This document shows positions 7,848 to 17,426 of a stretch of 34,013 nt of DNA, in pieces (position 1 is the first letter of the stretch; the number at the start of each line of letters is the position of its first letter). Below the pieces are notes generated by a model that was given only the letters and a program-made list of their open reading frames with translations, was not told where the DNA came from and did no database searches. Origin of the DNA: an uncultured Celeribacter sp. (GTDB lineage: Bacteria > Pseudomonadota > Alphaproteobacteria > Rhodobacterales > Rhodobacteraceae); assembly GCA_938008015.1 (NCBI GenBank), contig CALLMA010000137.1:1-34013 (forward strand). The letters run 5' to 3'. Position numbers and translations under genes: made by a program.

Positions 7848-8447
7848 ATGTCTGAGCTGATTGCAAAGACGGCGATCGATCAAAGAATGGCTGAGATCAT
7901 CACGCCAGTTATCGAAGGAATGGGCTTTGAGCTTGTCCGTGTTAGACTTATGTCTTCGGCGAAATCAAAGACGCTGCAGATTATGGCAGAGCGCCCTCAA
8001 GGCGGGGTCGAAGTCGATGAATGTGCAGAAATTTCAACCGCAGTTTCGGCTGTGCTTGATGTGGAAGATCCGATCGAGGATGAATACACGCTTGAAGTCT
8101 CAAGCCCTGGTATTGATCGCCCCTTAACGCGCTTAAAAGACTTTGCGACATTTGAAGGTTATGAAGTCAAAATTGAGACGACTGAAATGATTGATGGTCA
8201 GCGTCGCTTTAAAGGTGTATTAGCGGGCATTGAAGAGAATGACGTCTTGCTGACGATGGATAATCAAGGCGAAGAAATCACAATCGGGCTGAATTTTGAC
8301 TGGCTGTCAGATGCAAAGCTCGTTTTGACCGATGAGTTAATCAAAGAAATGCTGCGTCAGCGGAAAGCCTCTGGCGCAATTGATGAAACTCAATTAGATG
8401 AAACAATAAATTTAGACCAAGCCGAGTCCGACTCGGTCGATAAATAA
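7848..8447 (+). CDS. rimP: ribosome maturation factor RimP
   Basis: A 199-residue factor needed for 30S subunit maturation. It has the two-domain RimP pattern. The N-terminal alpha/beta domain contains [15 protein letters not shown], a central [20 protein letters not shown], and the hallmark [14 protein letters not shown] near residues 81-94. An SH3-like C-terminal domain follows, with an acidic tail usual for alphaproteobacteria. It is first in the rimP-nusA-ylxR-infB operon, 16 bp before nusA. The ATG at 7848 puts the family motif at the normal place; a GAAGG is present but rather far upstream. Confidence 0.95.
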   Translation: MSELIAKTAIDQRMAEIITPVIEGMGFELVRVRLMSSAKSKTLQIMAERPQGGVEVDECAEISTAVSAVLDVEDPIEDEYTLEVSSPGIDRPLTRLKDFATFEGYEVKIETTEMIDGQRRFKGVLAGIEENDVLLTMDNQGEEITIGLNFDWLSDAKLVLTDELIKEMLRQRKASGAIDETQLDETINLDQAESDSVDK

Positions 8448-8463
8448 GAGGGGACTTCAGTCA

Positions 8464-10080
8464 ATGGCAATTACCTCCGCCAATCAGTTAGAGCTTTTGC
8501 AGACAGCCGAAGCTGTAGCTCGTGAGAAAATGATCGACCCATCTCTTGTGATCGAGGCGATGGAAGAATCTTTGGCGCGTGCTGCGAAGTCGCGCTACGG
8601 TTCTGAAATGGATATTCGCGTTTCAATCGATCGCAAGACAGGCCGTGCGACATTTATGCGCATTCGTACTGTGGTCGCTGATGAAGAGCTTGAGAATTAT
8701 CAAGCTGAATTAACAGTTGAACAAGCGAAACAATATATTGCTGATCCTGAAGTGGGCAGTGAAATTAAAGATGAGGTTCCTCCTGTGGAGCTTGGTCGTA
8801 TCGCTGCGCAATCTGCTAAGCAGGTTATTTTGCAAAAAGTGCGCGAAGCTGAGCGTGATCGTCAGTATGATGAATTCAAAGATCGCGCGAATACGATTAT
8901 CAATGGTGTTGTGAAACGCGAAGAATATGGCAATGTGATTGTTGATATTGGTCGCGGTGAAGGCATTTTGCGCCGTAATGAGAAAATCGGCCGTGAATCT
9001 TATCGCCCGAATGATCGCATCCGCTGCTATATCAAAGATGTACGCCGTGAAGCACGTGGGCCACAGGTCTTCTTGTCGCGGACTGCACCTGAATTTATGG
9101 CAGAGCTTTTCAAAATGGAAGTGCCTGAAATTTATGAAGGCGTGATTGAGATCAAAGCTGTTTCTCGTGATCCAGGTTCTCGTGCGAAAATCGCTGTTAT
9201 TTCATATGATAACTCGATTGATCCAGTGGGCGCTTGTGTGGGTATGCGTGGTTCTCGTGTGCAAGCTGTTGTGAATGAGCTTCAGGGTGAGAAAGTGGAT
9301 ATTATTCCTTGGAATGAAGATGCACCAACTTTCCTCGTGAACGCATTGCAGCCTGCGGAAGTTTCCAAAGTTGTTCTCGACGATGATGCGGGTAAAATCG
9401 AAGTGGTTGTACCAGATGAGCAGCTGTCACTTGCGATTGGTCGCCGTGGTCAAAACGTGCGTCTTGCCTCTCAATTGACAAGCCTCGATATCGATATCAT
9501 GACTGAGAGTGAAGAGTCTGAGCGTCGCCAAGCTGAATTTGCAGCGCGCACACAGCTCTTCATTGATAACCTTGATCTCGATGAGTTCTTTGCGCAATTG
9601 TTGGTTTCTGAAGGGTTCACGAATCTTGAAGAAGTTGCTTATGTTGAGCTTGATGAGCTTCTGGTCATTGACGGTGTGGATGAAGCGACTGCAGGTGAAT
9701 TACAAGCGCGTGCGCGTGATGTGCTTGAAGCAGCGAATACCAAAGCGATTGAAAATGCCCGTGCCCTTGGTGCAGACGATAGCCTCTTCGATTTTGATGG
9801 CTTGACGCCTCAAATGGTTGAAGCTTTAGCGGAAGATGGTGTGAAAACACTTGAAGACTTCGCGACATGTGCTGATTGGGAACTTGCTGGCGGTTGGACT
9901 GTCGTTGATGGCGAGCGCGTGAAAGATGATGGTCTCTTAGAGAAATTTGCTGTGTCTTTGGAAGATGCACAAGCCTTCGTCATGACGGCGCGTATCCAGC
10001 TTGGTTGGGTTGATCCAGCTGATCTTGCAAGTGAAGACGAGCAAGAAGCGGATGCTGATGCCAGCGAAGAACAAGCATAA
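8464..10080 (+). CDS. nusA: transcription termination/antitermination factor NusA
   Basis: A 538-residue RNA polymerase-binding protein that modulates pausing, termination and antitermination. The N-terminal polymerase-binding domain spans about 1-130. The S1 domain (V-V-K-R-E-E-Y-G-N-V-I-V-D-I-G-R-G-E-G) follows at 135-200. KH1/KH2 domains are at about 200-350 and include D-P-V-G-A-C-V-G-M-R-G-S-R-V and L-A-I-G-R-R-G-Q-N-V-R-L-A. The C-terminal part holds helix-hairpin-helix-type repeats (F-A-Q-L-L-V-S-E-G-F and L-A-E-D-G-V-K-T-L-E-D) and an acidic tail, as usual in alphaproteobacteria. The predicted SD is AGAGGGGA just before the ATG. It is in operon with rimP upstream and ylxR downstream. 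Confidence 0.97.
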   Translation: MAITSANQLELLQTAEAVAREKMIDPSLVIEAMEESLARAAKSRYGSEMDIRVSIDRKTGRATFMRIRTVVADEELENYQAELTVEQAKQYIADPEVGSEIKDEVPPVELGRIAAQSAKQVILQKVREAERDRQYDEFKDRANTIINGVVKREEYGNVIVDIGRGEGILRRNEKIGRESYRPNDRIRCYIKDVRREARGPQVFLSRTAPEFMAELFKMEVPEIYEGVIEIKAVSRDPGSRAKIAVISYDNSIDPVGACVGMRGSRVQAVVNELQGEKVDIIPWNEDAPTFLVNALQPAEVSKVVLDDDAGKIEVVVPDEQLSLAIGRRGQNVRLASQLTSLDIDIMTESEESERRQAEFAARTQLFIDNLDLDEFFAQLLVSEGFTNLEEVAYVELDELLVIDGVDEATAGELQARARDVLEAANTKAIENARALGADDSLFDFDGLTPQMVEALAEDGVKTLEDFATCADWELAGGWTVVDGERVKDDGLLEKFAVSLEDAQAFVMTARIQLGWVDPADLASEDEQEADADASEEQA

Positions 10081-10104
10081 CATTTTGGAGTGTGAAAGAA
10101 ATCA

Positions 10105-10737
10105 ATGAGTCGCGGTGGATTAAATAAGAAAACAGATGAGGCAATGCGCAGATGCATTGTAACGCGCGAGGCTGAGCCACGCAGTGGGCTCATTCGTTTT
10201 GTCATCGCGCCTGATGGGCTACTTGTTCCAGACTTGGCAGAGAAATTGCCAGGTCGTGGAATTTGGGTGAGTTCTACGCGGTCTGCTATTGAGGAAGCTT
10301 TGTCGAAAAAGCTTTTTGCAAAAGCGGCACGTGAGCAGATCGTCATTCCGGATGATTTAGTAGATCTTCTTGAAAAAGGTCTCGCTAAACGCGTGGTCCA
10401 TTTGATCTCTTTAGGGCGAAAAGCTGGTGATGCTGTTTGCGGATTTGAGAAAGTAAAAGGTTGGCTCGCGGATGGGCATGCAAAAGTGCTTTTGCAAGCC
10501 AGCGACGGGTCAGAGCGTGGAAAAGGTAAACTTTGGACACCAGAAGGAGGGCGATGGTTTGGCCATTTAACCTCAGGTGAATTAGGTTTGGCTTTTGGAC
10601 GTGAAACTGTGATACATGGCGCATTAACTGGAAGAGGTTTGGCATCTCGCATTATTGCGGATGCCACAAGATTGCAGGGAATGCGAAACGAAGACGGTGG
10701 AGAACGCTCCACTGGGAAGGGTAAGACGACGAAATGA
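10105..10737 (+). CDS. YlxR-type RNA-binding protein fused to an L7Ae-like domain
   Basis: A 210-residue protein with two modules. The first is a DUF448/YlxR domain (about 10-90) carrying [17 protein letters not shown] and the G-R-G-I-W-V loop. The second is a C-terminal L7Ae/YlxQ-like domain (about 95-190) containing [19 protein letters not shown] and a segment resembling the kink-turn-binding fold. In Firmicutes YlxR and YlxQ are separate genes; alphaproteobacteria commonly fuse them between nusA and infB, as here. The precise role is not firmly settled; RNA or nucleoid binding and control of translation or transcription genes have been proposed for relatives. Its stop overlaps the infB start (ATGA). 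Confidence 0.9.
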   Translation: MSRGGLNKKTDEAMRRCIVTREAEPRSGLIRFVIAPDGLLVPDLAEKLPGRGIWVSSTRSAIEEALSKKLFAKAAREQIVIPDDLVDLLEKGLAKRVVHLISLGRKAGDAVCGFEKVKGWLADGHAKVLLQASDGSERGKGKLWTPEGGRWFGHLTSGELGLAFGRETVIHGALTGRGLASRIIADATRLQGMRNEDGGERSTGKGKTTK

Positions 10738-13283
10738 GCGACAATGATGGCAAAAAAACCCTAGGCATTCGGGGTGGAGCGGGTTCTGTTAAGCAGAGCT
10801 TTTCGCATGGACGAACAAAGAGTGTCGTAGTCGAGACAAAGCGCAAGCGAGTTGTTGTCCCGAAACCAAGCGCTGCAAAATCAGCGGCTACTGGCGGCGG
10901 CGCTAAAAAGTATCAAGGCGGTTCAAAAGCTGCTGGATCTAAGCGCCCAGGCGGCATTTCTGATGCTGAAATGGAACGCCGTATGAAGGCGCTTCAGGCT
11001 GCGAAAGCAGCAGAAGCGGCTGATAATGAGCGTCGTGCAGCTGAAGAAAAAGAGCGTGAAGAAGAGCGTAAGCGTCGTCGTGCTGAAATCGAAGAAAAAG
11101 CGCGCCTTGAAAAAGAACGCGAAGAGGCGCTTGTTGCTAAAAAAGAAGAAGCAGAGCGCAAAAAGCTTGCTGAAATAGAAGCAAAGAAAAAGGCTGACAA
11201 GCCAAAACCTGCTCCTAAGAAGGTAAAACCTGCTGCTGAAAATGACGATCCAGCTGCCGCTCAAGCAGCGCTTCAAAAGCAACAGCAAGATCGCCCAACA
11301 CGTTCGGCACAAGCGACACCTCGCAAGACGGATCGCGAACAAGAAAACCGCAATTCACGTGGCAAAGGTGGTGGCGATAGCCGTCGCTCTGGTAAGTTGA
11401 CCTTGAATCAAGCGCTCTCTGGTGGTGAAGGCGGACGTCAGCGTTCTGTTGCAGCTATGAAGCGTAAGCAAGAACGTCTGCGTCAAAAGGCGATGGGCGA
11501 AGATCAATCGCGCGAAAAAATTGTACGTGATGTTCAAGTGCCTGAAATGATCGTTGTTTCAGAGCTTGCAAACCGTATGGCGGAGCGCGTTGCAGATGTT
11601 GTGAAATCACTCATGAAAATGGGTATGATGGTCACGCAAAACCAATCTATTGATGCCGATACTGCTGAGCTGATTATCGAAGAATTTGGTCATAAAATTC
11701 TACGTGTATCTGATTCTGATGTTGAAGATGTGATCCAGACGATTGAGGATGATCCGAAGTCTCTTAAAGGGCGTCCGCCAGTCATCACGATCATGGGCCA
11801 CGTTGACCACGGTAAAACATCCTTGCTGGATGCGATTCGTAAGACATCTGTAACAACAGGTGAAGCGGGCGGTATCACGCAGCACATTGGTGCGTATCAG
11901 GTTAAAACTGATTCTGGGGCTGTCTTGTCTTTCTTAGATACGCCGGGTCACGCCGCTTTCACATCCATGCGTTCGCGTGGTGCTCAAGTGACGGATATCG
12001 TGATCTTGGTTGTTGCTGCTGACGATAGTGTCATGCCGCAAACAATCGAGGCGATTTCGCATGCGAAAGCCGCGGAAGTGCCAATGATCGTTGCGATCAA
12101 CAAATGTGATAAACCAGATGCAGATATCAACAAAGTGCGCGCTGAATTGCTTCAGCATGAAGTGATTGTTGAAGCCATGTCTGGCGACGTTCAAGATGTT
12201 GAAGTTTCAGCGAAAACAGGCGCTGGCCTTGATGAACTTCTTGAGGCGATTGCGCTTCAAGCAGAAATTCTTGAACTGAAGGCGAATCATGATCGTGTTG
12301 CTGAAGGCGCTGTGATTGAAGCTCAGCTCGATGTGGGCCGCGGTCCAGTCGCAACTGTGCTTGTTCAAAACGGGACGCTTAAAACGGGTGATATTTTTGT
12401 TGTTGGCGAGCAGTCGGGCAAGGTTCGCGCACTCATCAATGATAAAGGCGAGCGCGTGAAAGAAGCAGGGCCTTCTGTTCCTGTTGAGGTTCTTGGTCTG
12501 AATGGGACGCCAGAAGCGGGTGATGTGCTGAATGTTGTTGAAACAGAAGCGCAAGCGCGTGAAATCGCGGAATATCGTTTGCAAGCTGCAAAAGATAAAC
12601 GTGCAGCTGCTGGTGCTGCGACGACATTGGATCAGCTCTTAGCAAAAGCGAAAGCCGACCAAGATGTTGTTGAGCTTCCAATTTTGATGAAAGCAGATGT
12701 GCAAGGTTCGGCTGAAGCGATTATTCAAGCGGTTGAGAAAATCGGCAATGATGAAGTTCGCGTGCGCGTTCTGCACAGTGGCGTTGGTGCGATTACTGAA
12801 ACGGATGTTGGTCTTGCTGAAGCATCAGGTGCTCCAGTCATCGGCTTTAACGTTCGTGCGAATGCATCCGCGCGCAATTCTGCAAACCAAAAAGGCGTTG
12901 AGCTTCGTTACTACTCGGTCATTTATGATCTTGTGAATGATGTGAAAGCGGCGGCCTCTGGTCTCCTTTCTGCTGAAGTTCGTGAGAAATTCATCGGTTA
13001 CTCTGAAATCCGCGAAGTCTTCAAGGTTTCTAATGTGGGTAAAGTTGCAGGTTGCTTGGTCACCGAAGGCGTTGCACGTCGTTCTGCTGGTGTGCGCTTG
13101 CTGCGTGACAACGTTGTGATCCACGAAGGAACTTTGAAAACACTCAAGCGCTTTAAAGATGAAGTGAAAGAAGTGATTTCAGGCCAAGAATGCGGCATGG
13201 CGTTCGAAAAATATGATGATATCCGTCCTGGTGATGTTATCGAGATTTTTGAACGTGAAGAGATTGCACGTCAGCTCGACTAA
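10734..13283 (+). CDS. infB: translation initiation factor IF-2
   Basis: An 849-residue GTPase that brings fMet-tRNA to the 30S P site and promotes subunit joining. A long, charged, low-complexity N-terminal extension (about 1-260) is rich in Lys, Glu, Arg and Ala. The conserved IF2_N segment follows. The G domain shows G1 G-H-V-D-H-G-K-T-S at about 354-362, G3 D-T-P-G-H near 402, and G4 N-K-C-D near 456. Domains II to IV complete the protein, including the fMet-tRNA-binding C-terminal region with E-C-G-M-A-F. It is the last gene of the operon, followed directly by a strong terminator. The usual next genes rbfA and truB are not present. Confidence 0.97.
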   Translation: MSDNDGKKTLGIRGGAGSVKQSFSHGRTKSVVVETKRKRVVVPKPSAAKSAATGGGAKKYQGGSKAAGSKRPGGISDAEMERRMKALQAAKAAEAADNERRAAEEKEREEERKRRRAEIEEKARLEKEREEALVAKKEEAERKKLAEIEAKKKADKPKPAPKKVKPAAENDDPAAAQAALQKQQQDRPTRSAQATPRKTDREQENRNSRGKGGGDSRRSGKLTLNQALSGGEGGRQRSVAAMKRKQERLRQKAMGEDQSREKIVRDVQVPEMIVVSELANRMAERVADVVKSLMKMGMMVTQNQSIDADTAELIIEEFGHKILRVSDSDVEDVIQTIEDDPKSLKGRPPVITIMGHVDHGKTSLLDAIRKTSVTTGEAGGITQHIGAYQVKTDSGAVLSFLDTPGHAAFTSMRSRGAQVTDIVILVVAADDSVMPQTIEAISHAKAAEVPMIVAINKCDKPDADINKVRAELLQHEVIVEAMSGDVQDVEVSAKTGAGLDELLEAIALQAEILELKANHDRVAEGAVIEAQLDVGRGPVATVLVQNGTLKTGDIFVVGEQSGKVRALINDKGERVKEAGPSVPVEVLGLNGTPEAGDVLNVVETEAQAREIAEYRLQAAKDKRAAAGAATTLDQLLAKAKADQDVVELPILMKADVQGSAEAIIQAVEKIGNDEVRVRVLHSGVGAITETDVGLAEASGAPVIGFNVRANASARNSANQKGVELRYYSVIYDLVNDVKAAASGLLSAEVREKFIGYSEIREVFKVSNVGKVAGCLVTEGVARRSAGVRLLRDNVVIHEGTLKTLKRFKDEVKEVISGQECGMAFEKYDDIRPGDVIEIFEREEIARQLD

Positions 13284-13305
13284 GAGTTCATCACAAAATG
13301 AATTG

Positions 13306-13345
13306 AATTGCCCGCAAAGACTTTATCTTTCGCGGGCAATTTTTT
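13306..13345 (+). terminator. Rho-independent terminator after infB
   Basis: A 10-bp perfect stem (AATTGCCCGC 13306-13315; GCGGGCAATT 13332-13341) is extended by a weaker inner AAAG/CTTT pairing and followed by a run of T. It closes the rimP-infB operon. Confidence 0.92.
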
Positions 13346-13643
13346 ACCCAAACTCTTGAAGGCTGGCCTCGGTTTGGGAAAAATCAAATGGCGTGGGACG
13401 GTTTTAAGTGGTCTTATATTTTGCTGTGAGGAATAATTCTTCTAACTTTGTGTAATATTAGGCTTGAAAAACACCCTCAAAAAAAGTCATAAACAGGCCA
13501 AATCTTGCTGCTATGCTTTCATTTTGTTTTGATTTATTAAGGTAATGTGAAACGCGAATTTGTATAGTTGGTAAGAAGCAAGGGTTTTGGATGCGTTTGG
13601 CCGCATTTCTAAAGCTCAGCCACGAATTGAATGGGAAAATCAT
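13346..13643. other. non-coding gap between infB and coxB
   Basis: Beyond the infB terminator this stretch of about 300 bp is A+T-rich and holds no convincing gene. The coxB frame is open back to 13587, but those codons are not family-like. The coxB promoter presumably lies here; I could not pick a reliable -35/-10 pair. Confidence 0.5.
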
Positions 13644-14552
13644 ATGTTTTCTAAGTCCAAATTTTTTAGCCTTTTGGCACCTGCTTTGAGCTTGTTCGGA
13701 GCAAAAGCAGCTTTTGCGCAAAGCGCTTCTGATGAAATAGTAGGCGCGCCAGTCGATGGTGCAATTGGTTTTCAACCTGCTGTCACTGAATTGATGCAAG
13801 AGATCGTATGGCTTAACGGCTTTCTAACGATCCTTTGCTTTGTGATCGTTGCTTTCGTTGCAGCCCTTATGCTTTGGGTTATCATCCGCCATAATGCGAA
13901 AGCGAATAAAACACCTGCAACATTCTCTCACAACACGCCAATCGAAATTGCTTGGACATTGATCCCGATTCTAATTCTCGTTGTGATTGGCGCTTTCTCT
14001 CTACCAGTGCTCTGGAAGCAGCAAGAAATTCCTGATGGCGATGTTTATATCAAAGTGACAGGATACCAGTGGTATTGGGGTTATGAATATGTGGATGAAG
14101 GTTTCGCCTTCGATAGCTATATGATCGGTCAGCCTGCAACTGGTGGTAACTATATGCTAACAGAAGAAACTGAGCAGCAGCTTGTTGATGCAGGTTATTC
14201 AAGAGATGAATGGCTTTTGGCGACAGATACTCAGATTGTTGTGCCTGTAAATAAAACTATCGTTATGGGTGTCACAGGTGCTGATGTGATCCATTCTTGG
14301 ACAATCCCAGCCTTTGGCGTGAAGCAAGATGCGGTTCCAGGTCGTGTTGCAGAGCTTTGGTTCAAAGCTGAGCGTGAAGGCATTTACTTTGGCCAGTGTT
14401 CAGAGCTTTGCGGCAAGGATCACGCATATATGCCGATTACTGTGAAAGTCGTCAGCCAAGAAGAGTATGATGCTTGGTTGCTAGAAGCAAAAGAAGATTA
14501 TGCTTCTGTTGAAGTAGCACCTGCAGCAGTTCAAATCGCACTCGCTAACTAA
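13644..14552 (+). CDS. coxB: cytochrome c oxidase subunit II
   Basis: A 302-residue subunit carrying the CuA centre, which accepts electrons from cytochrome c on the periplasmic side. A signal peptide (about 1-26, ending A-F-A) is followed by two transmembrane helices near 50-75 and 95-115. The cupredoxin domain has the aromatic Y-Q-W-Y-W-G-Y stretch and CuA ligands His217 (V-I-H-S-W), Cys252, Cys256, His260 and Met263 in C-S-E-L-C-G-K-D-H-A-Y-M. All ligands are present. The start at 13644 was chosen for the signal peptide. A roughly 30-residue insert around Tyr-Met-Leu-Thr-Glu-Glu-Thr lies in the cupredoxin domain, as in other alphaproteobacteria. Subunit I normally follows directly, but here only 105 bp containing a hairpin separates it from ctaB. 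Confidence 0.96.
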   Translation: MFSKSKFFSLLAPALSLFGAKAAFAQSASDEIVGAPVDGAIGFQPAVTELMQEIVWLNGFLTILCFVIVAFVAALMLWVIIRHNAKANKTPATFSHNTPIEIAWTLIPILILVVIGAFSLPVLWKQQEIPDGDVYIKVTGYQWYWGYEYVDEGFAFDSYMIGQPATGGNYMLTEETEQQLVDAGYSRDEWLLATDTQIVVPVNKTIVMGVTGADVIHSWTIPAFGVKQDAVPGRVAELWFKAEREGIYFGQCSELCGKDHAYMPITVKVVSQEEYDAWLLEAKEDYASVEVAPAAVQIALAN

Positions 14553-14587
14553 GCGATAAAAACTGTCAAAAATTGATAACCATATTC

Positions 14588-14617
14588 AAAATAGGGAGTG
14601 ATTAAGCTCCCTATTTT
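14588..14617 (+). terminator. terminator-like hairpin between coxB and ctaB
   Basis: A perfect 11-bp inverted repeat (AAAATAGGGAG 14588-14598; CTCCCTATTTT 14607-14617) with an 8-base loop. The stem ends in four T but has no further T run. It lies where coxA would be expected, so coxB may be transcribed apart from ctaB. Confidence 0.75.
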
Positions 14618-14657
14618 CTGTATAAAGCATGCAGATTAAATAGACCTGTAAAGTACT

Positions 14658-15605
14658 ATGACTGATATATCCCAGATTGATGAACCAAAAGAAGCTGAGT
14701 TTAGCGATTATGTGAGCTTGTTAAAGCCTCGAGTGATGTCGCTTGTTGTCTTTACGGCTTTTGTCGGAGTTGTCGTTGCTCCTGGTGGCCTTGCAGGGCC
14801 AATTCATCCCTTCATTGCCTTCTTTGCAGTGTTATGCATTGCAATTGGTGGCGGCGCATCGGGTGCTTTGAATATGTGGTATGATGCGGATATTGATCGA
14901 ATCATGAAGCGCACAAAGGGCCGCCCCATTCCAACAGGAAAAGTCACGGCTGGTGAAGCATTATATGTTGGTTTGGCGCTTTCTTTCTTCTCTGTGATGA
15001 TGCTTGGTTTGGCGACGAACTGGCTCGCAGCCGGCCTGTTGGCCTTTACGATCTTCTTCTATGCGGTGATTTATACCATGTGGTTGAAGCGTTCGACGCC
15101 ACAAAATATCGTCATCGGTGGCGCTGCTGGGGCCTTTCCTCCAATGATTGGATGGGCTGCTGTAACGGGAGATGTGACGCTCACGTCAACGTTACTTTTC
15201 TTGTTGATTTTTATGTGGACGCCGCCGCATTTTTGGGCTTTGGCTTTATTCATGAATTCTGATTATGATGCAGCGAAAGTGCCAATGCTTACAGTCACAC
15301 ATGGAAAACGAACCACGCGTGTTCACATCCTTGTTTATACAGCTGTTTTAGCTCTTACAGCGCTTTGGGTCGCCTTCACGCCAATCGCGGGTTGGGCTTA
15401 TCTCATCGTGGCTGTCGTGCTGAATATATGGTTCATGCTTGGAGCCGTTCAGATCATTCGCCGCGACGAATCAGAAGCTGAAGCAGATGATTATGCTGTC
15501 GAAAGACGTTTTTTCAAATTATCGCTTTTGTACCTTTTTGCGCATTTCTTAGCGCTTCTTGTCGATAAAATACTGATAATATTCGGAATTGGAGGACCTC
15601 TGTAA
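14658..15605 (+). CDS. ctaB: haem O synthase (protohaem IX farnesyltransferase)
   Basis: A 315-residue UbiA-family integral membrane prenyltransferase. It adds a farnesyl group to haem B, giving haem O, the precursor of haem A used in aa3 oxidases. The prenyl-diphosphate/Mg motif N-M-W-Y-D-A-D-I-D-R-I-M-K-R-T-K-G-R-P begins near Asn72. A second conserved region, Y-T-M-W-L-K-R-S-T-P-Q-N-I-V-I-G-G-A-A-G-A-F-P-P, is at about 140-162. Eight to nine hydrophobic segments cover the rest. Length is normal. Its stop overlaps the start of the next small gene (TAATG at 15603-15607). The haem A synthase gene (ctaA) is not in the window. Confidence 0.96.
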   Translation: MTDISQIDEPKEAEFSDYVSLLKPRVMSLVVFTAFVGVVVAPGGLAGPIHPFIAFFAVLCIAIGGGASGALNMWYDADIDRIMKRTKGRPIPTGKVTAGEALYVGLALSFFSVMMLGLATNWLAAGLLAFTIFFYAVIYTMWLKRSTPQNIVIGGAAGAFPPMIGWAAVTGDVTLTSTLLFLLIFMWTPPHFWALALFMNSDYDAAKVPMLTVTHGKRTTRVHILVYTAVLALTALWVAFTPIAGWAYLIVAVVLNIWFMLGAVQIIRRDESEAEADDYAVERRFFKLSLLYLFAHFLALLVDKILIIFGIGGPL

Positions 15606-15841
15606 TGGCTATAACGCAACTCTCGGAACGCCACGAAACGCGCAAATCGCGCAATGTTGGTTTGGGTTTTTGTCTTGGTGGTTTTGTCGTGATGGTGCTT
15701 GTGCTGTCTATGATTAAAATTGCAGTTGAAATTCCAGCGCAACGTGCGGCGCAAGCAGAGCAGCGCGCTTTGGAAGCACAATCATCTTCAGGTAAGTTTA
15801 CACCTGCGCCGCGTATTCCTCCAAAAGAAGAGGTCAGATGA
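15605..15841 (+). CDS. small single-span membrane protein, CoxF-like
   Basis: A 78-residue protein with one transmembrane helix (about 20-42), a short basic N-terminus, and a C-terminal part rich in Gln, Ala and Glu ending in a Pro-rich tail. It sits between ctaB and ctaG with a one-base overlap on the ctaB side and four bases on the ctaG side. This is the place where many alphaproteobacteria have a small gene annotated CoxF. I recognise it by position, size and topology rather than by any catalytic motif; a role in oxidase assembly is inference. Confidence 0.75.
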   Translation: MAITQLSERHETRKSRNVGLGFCLGGFVVMVLVLSMIKIAVEIPAQRAAQAEQRALEAQSSSGKFTPAPRIPPKEEVR

Positions 15842-16398
15842 TGAAAAGCTTAAGAGCCAAATTCGCGGCGCTTTCGCCAACACAAAAAACAGTTGTTCAG
15901 CTGAGTAGCGTTGTATTAACTATGGGCGCTTTAGCATGGGCTTCGGTCCCGTTTTATACATGGTTTTGCAGAGTCACAGGATTCGGTGGAACACCAAGTG
16001 TCTCCACAGATGGATCTGATATTATCCTTGATGAGACTGTCACAGTCCGTTTTTTAGCGTCAAAAGACGCTGGCATGCCTTGGGAATTCAAGCCGGTTGA
16101 AAATAAAATGGACCTGCGCATCGGCGAAACAGGGCTTGCCTTTTATGAAGCGTATAATCCGACAGATCGTCCTATCGCTGGCAGTGCATCCTTCAATGTT
16201 GCCCCCTATGAAGCAGGCGGGTATTTCACGAAGATCGATTGCTTTTGCTTTGAAGAGCAAGTTTTGCAGCCAGGCGAACGCGTTTTAATGCCCGTCACCT
16301 TCTATGTTGATCCTGAGATTCGCGATGACATTGATTCTAAGCATGTAAATCGTATCACTTTAGGTTATACTTTTCATGAAATAGATTTGCCTTCATAA
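15838..16398 (+). CDS. ctaG: cytochrome c oxidase assembly protein CtaG (Cox11 family)
   Basis: A 186-residue Cox11-type copper chaperone. It delivers copper to the CuB site of subunit I from the periplasmic face. One N-terminal transmembrane helix (about 19-40, followed by V-P-F-Y-T-W-F-C-R-V-T-G-F-G-G-T) anchors an immunoglobulin-like domain. The copper motif K-I-D-C-F-C-F-E-E-Q is near residues 132-141 with both Cys present. L-Q-P-G-E-R-V-L-M-P-V-T-F-Y-V-D-P completes the signature. Two adjacent ATG codons (15838, 15841) are possible starts; the second has the better spacing from GAGG. It needs CoxA as target, which is not in this window. Confidence 0.95.
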   Translation: MMKSLRAKFAALSPTQKTVVQLSSVVLTMGALAWASVPFYTWFCRVTGFGGTPSVSTDGSDIILDETVTVRFLASKDAGMPWEFKPVENKMDLRIGETGLAFYEAYNPTDRPIAGSASFNVAPYEAGGYFTKIDCFCFEEQVLQPGERVLMPVTFYVDPEIRDDIDSKHVNRITLGYTFHEIDLPS

Positions 16399-16415
16399 TT
16401 TGATTAAAAACCAGA

Positions 16416-16444
16416 TTGGCAAAATCTTTAAACTAGATTATGTA
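16416..16444 (+). promoter_or_regulatory. weak promoter candidate for coxC
   Basis: TTGGCA (16416-16421), a 17-base spacer and TATGTA (16439-16444) lie in the 125-bp gap before coxC. A small hairpin (GATTTT 16469-16474; AAAATC 16481-16486) follows. The -10 is a poor match. Confidence 0.25.
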
Positions 16445-16523
16445 GCATAAATATAAACGCGATTGACTGATTTTGAGAGTAAAATCGCTAAGAAACAACA
16501 CAACCCGTAGGGAAATAGCTTCC

Positions 16524-17327
16524 ATGGCGCACGTAAAGAACCACGATTATCATATCCTACCGCCTTCATTGAAACCTCTTCTCAGCAGCATTGCAGCTTT
16601 TATTATGCTTTATGGCGCTGTGATGTGGATGGCAAAAGGCACTCCATTCATTTTCTTAATCGGGCTGGCTGGTGTTCTCTTTATGATGTGGACTTGGTGG
16701 GCTGAAGCGATCAAAGAAAGCAACATGGGCGATCATACGCCAGTTGTGCGCATTGGTCTGCGGTACGGCGTGATCATGTTCATCATGTCGGAAGTTATGT
16801 TCTTCGTGGCATGGTTCTGGGCCTTTTTCAAAACGACCATGTACCCAATGCATGAATATGCTGGCACTGAATATCAAGAGCCTTCAATCCATGCGATTGA
16901 TGCTTTCCACTTGCCTTTGATGAATACACTCTTGTTGCTCATCTCTGGTTGTTTTGTGACATGGGCACACCACGCACTTGTACATGGCAATATTAGAAAA
17001 GACATTGTTGCCGGTCTTGCGGGTGGTGTTCTCTTCGGTGTCGTATTTACATTATTTCAAGCTTACGAATATTATGAGCTGCTTGTACATGAAGGCTATA
17101 CATTCGGTGGCGATGTGTTCTTCGGCACATTCTTCATGGCAACAGGTTTCCATGGTTTCCACGTTCTTATCGGAACAATCTTTTTGCTTATCTGCCTTTT
17201 CCGTGCACGAGCAGGCGCTTTCACACCTGAGCAGCATGTTGGGTTTGAAGCAGCGGCATGGTACTGGCACTTCGTAGATGTTGTTTGGCTTTTCTTATTT
17301 GTTGCTGTCTACATCTGGGGGCAATAA
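16524..17327 (+). CDS. coxC: cytochrome c oxidase subunit III
   Basis: A 267-residue integral membrane subunit with about seven hydrophobic helices. It stabilises subunit I and has a role in proton uptake in aa3 oxidases. Family marks are the N-terminal [35 protein letters not shown], the W-A-H-H-A-L segment, [13 protein letters not shown], and the C-terminal [11 protein letters not shown]. The ATG at 16524 places the family N-terminus at residue 1; the open frame upstream (from 16473) adds 17 unlike residues. A terminator follows, so SURF1 is probably in a separate unit. Confidence 0.96.
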   Translation: MAHVKNHDYHILPPSLKPLLSSIAAFIMLYGAVMWMAKGTPFIFLIGLAGVLFMMWTWWAEAIKESNMGDHTPVVRIGLRYGVIMFIMSEVMFFVAWFWAFFKTTMYPMHEYAGTEYQEPSIHAIDAFHLPLMNTLLLLISGCFVTWAHHALVHGNIRKDIVAGLAGGVLFGVVFTLFQAYEYYELLVHEGYTFGGDVFFGTFFMATGFHGFHVLIGTIFLLICLFRARAGAFTPEQHVGFEAAAWYWHFVDVVWLFLFVAVYIWGQ

Positions 17328-17374
17328 GCTCAGATCAAGCACTGATTGAATATCAGTACTCATGACAATAATAG

Positions 17375-17400
17375 AAAGGCGCTTCTTTGAGCGCCTTTTT
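17375..17400 (+). terminator. Rho-independent terminator after coxC
   Basis: Arms AAAGGCGCT (17375-17383) and AGCGCCTTT (17390-17398) with loop TCTTTG and a T run. A smaller ACTGAT/ATCAGT hairpin (17341-17357) precedes it. Confidence 0.88.
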
Positions 17401-17426
17401 GTATGACTAACGAATGAAAGTTTATT

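Noticed and set aside
9810-10712. Long minus-strand open frame of 300 codons opposite nusA and ylxR
   Set aside because: It lies wholly antisense to well-recognised genes and its protein is Ser/Pro/Arg-rich with no family features.
10923-11342. Phe/Leu-rich minus-strand frame opposite the infB N-terminus
   Set aside because: It is the antisense of the Lys/Glu/Ala-rich IF-2 extension, which produces apparent hydrophobic repeats; not a real membrane protein.
13587-13643. Extended N-terminus of coxB
   Set aside because: The extra 19 codons precede a normal signal peptide and are not family-like, so the 13644 start was preferred.
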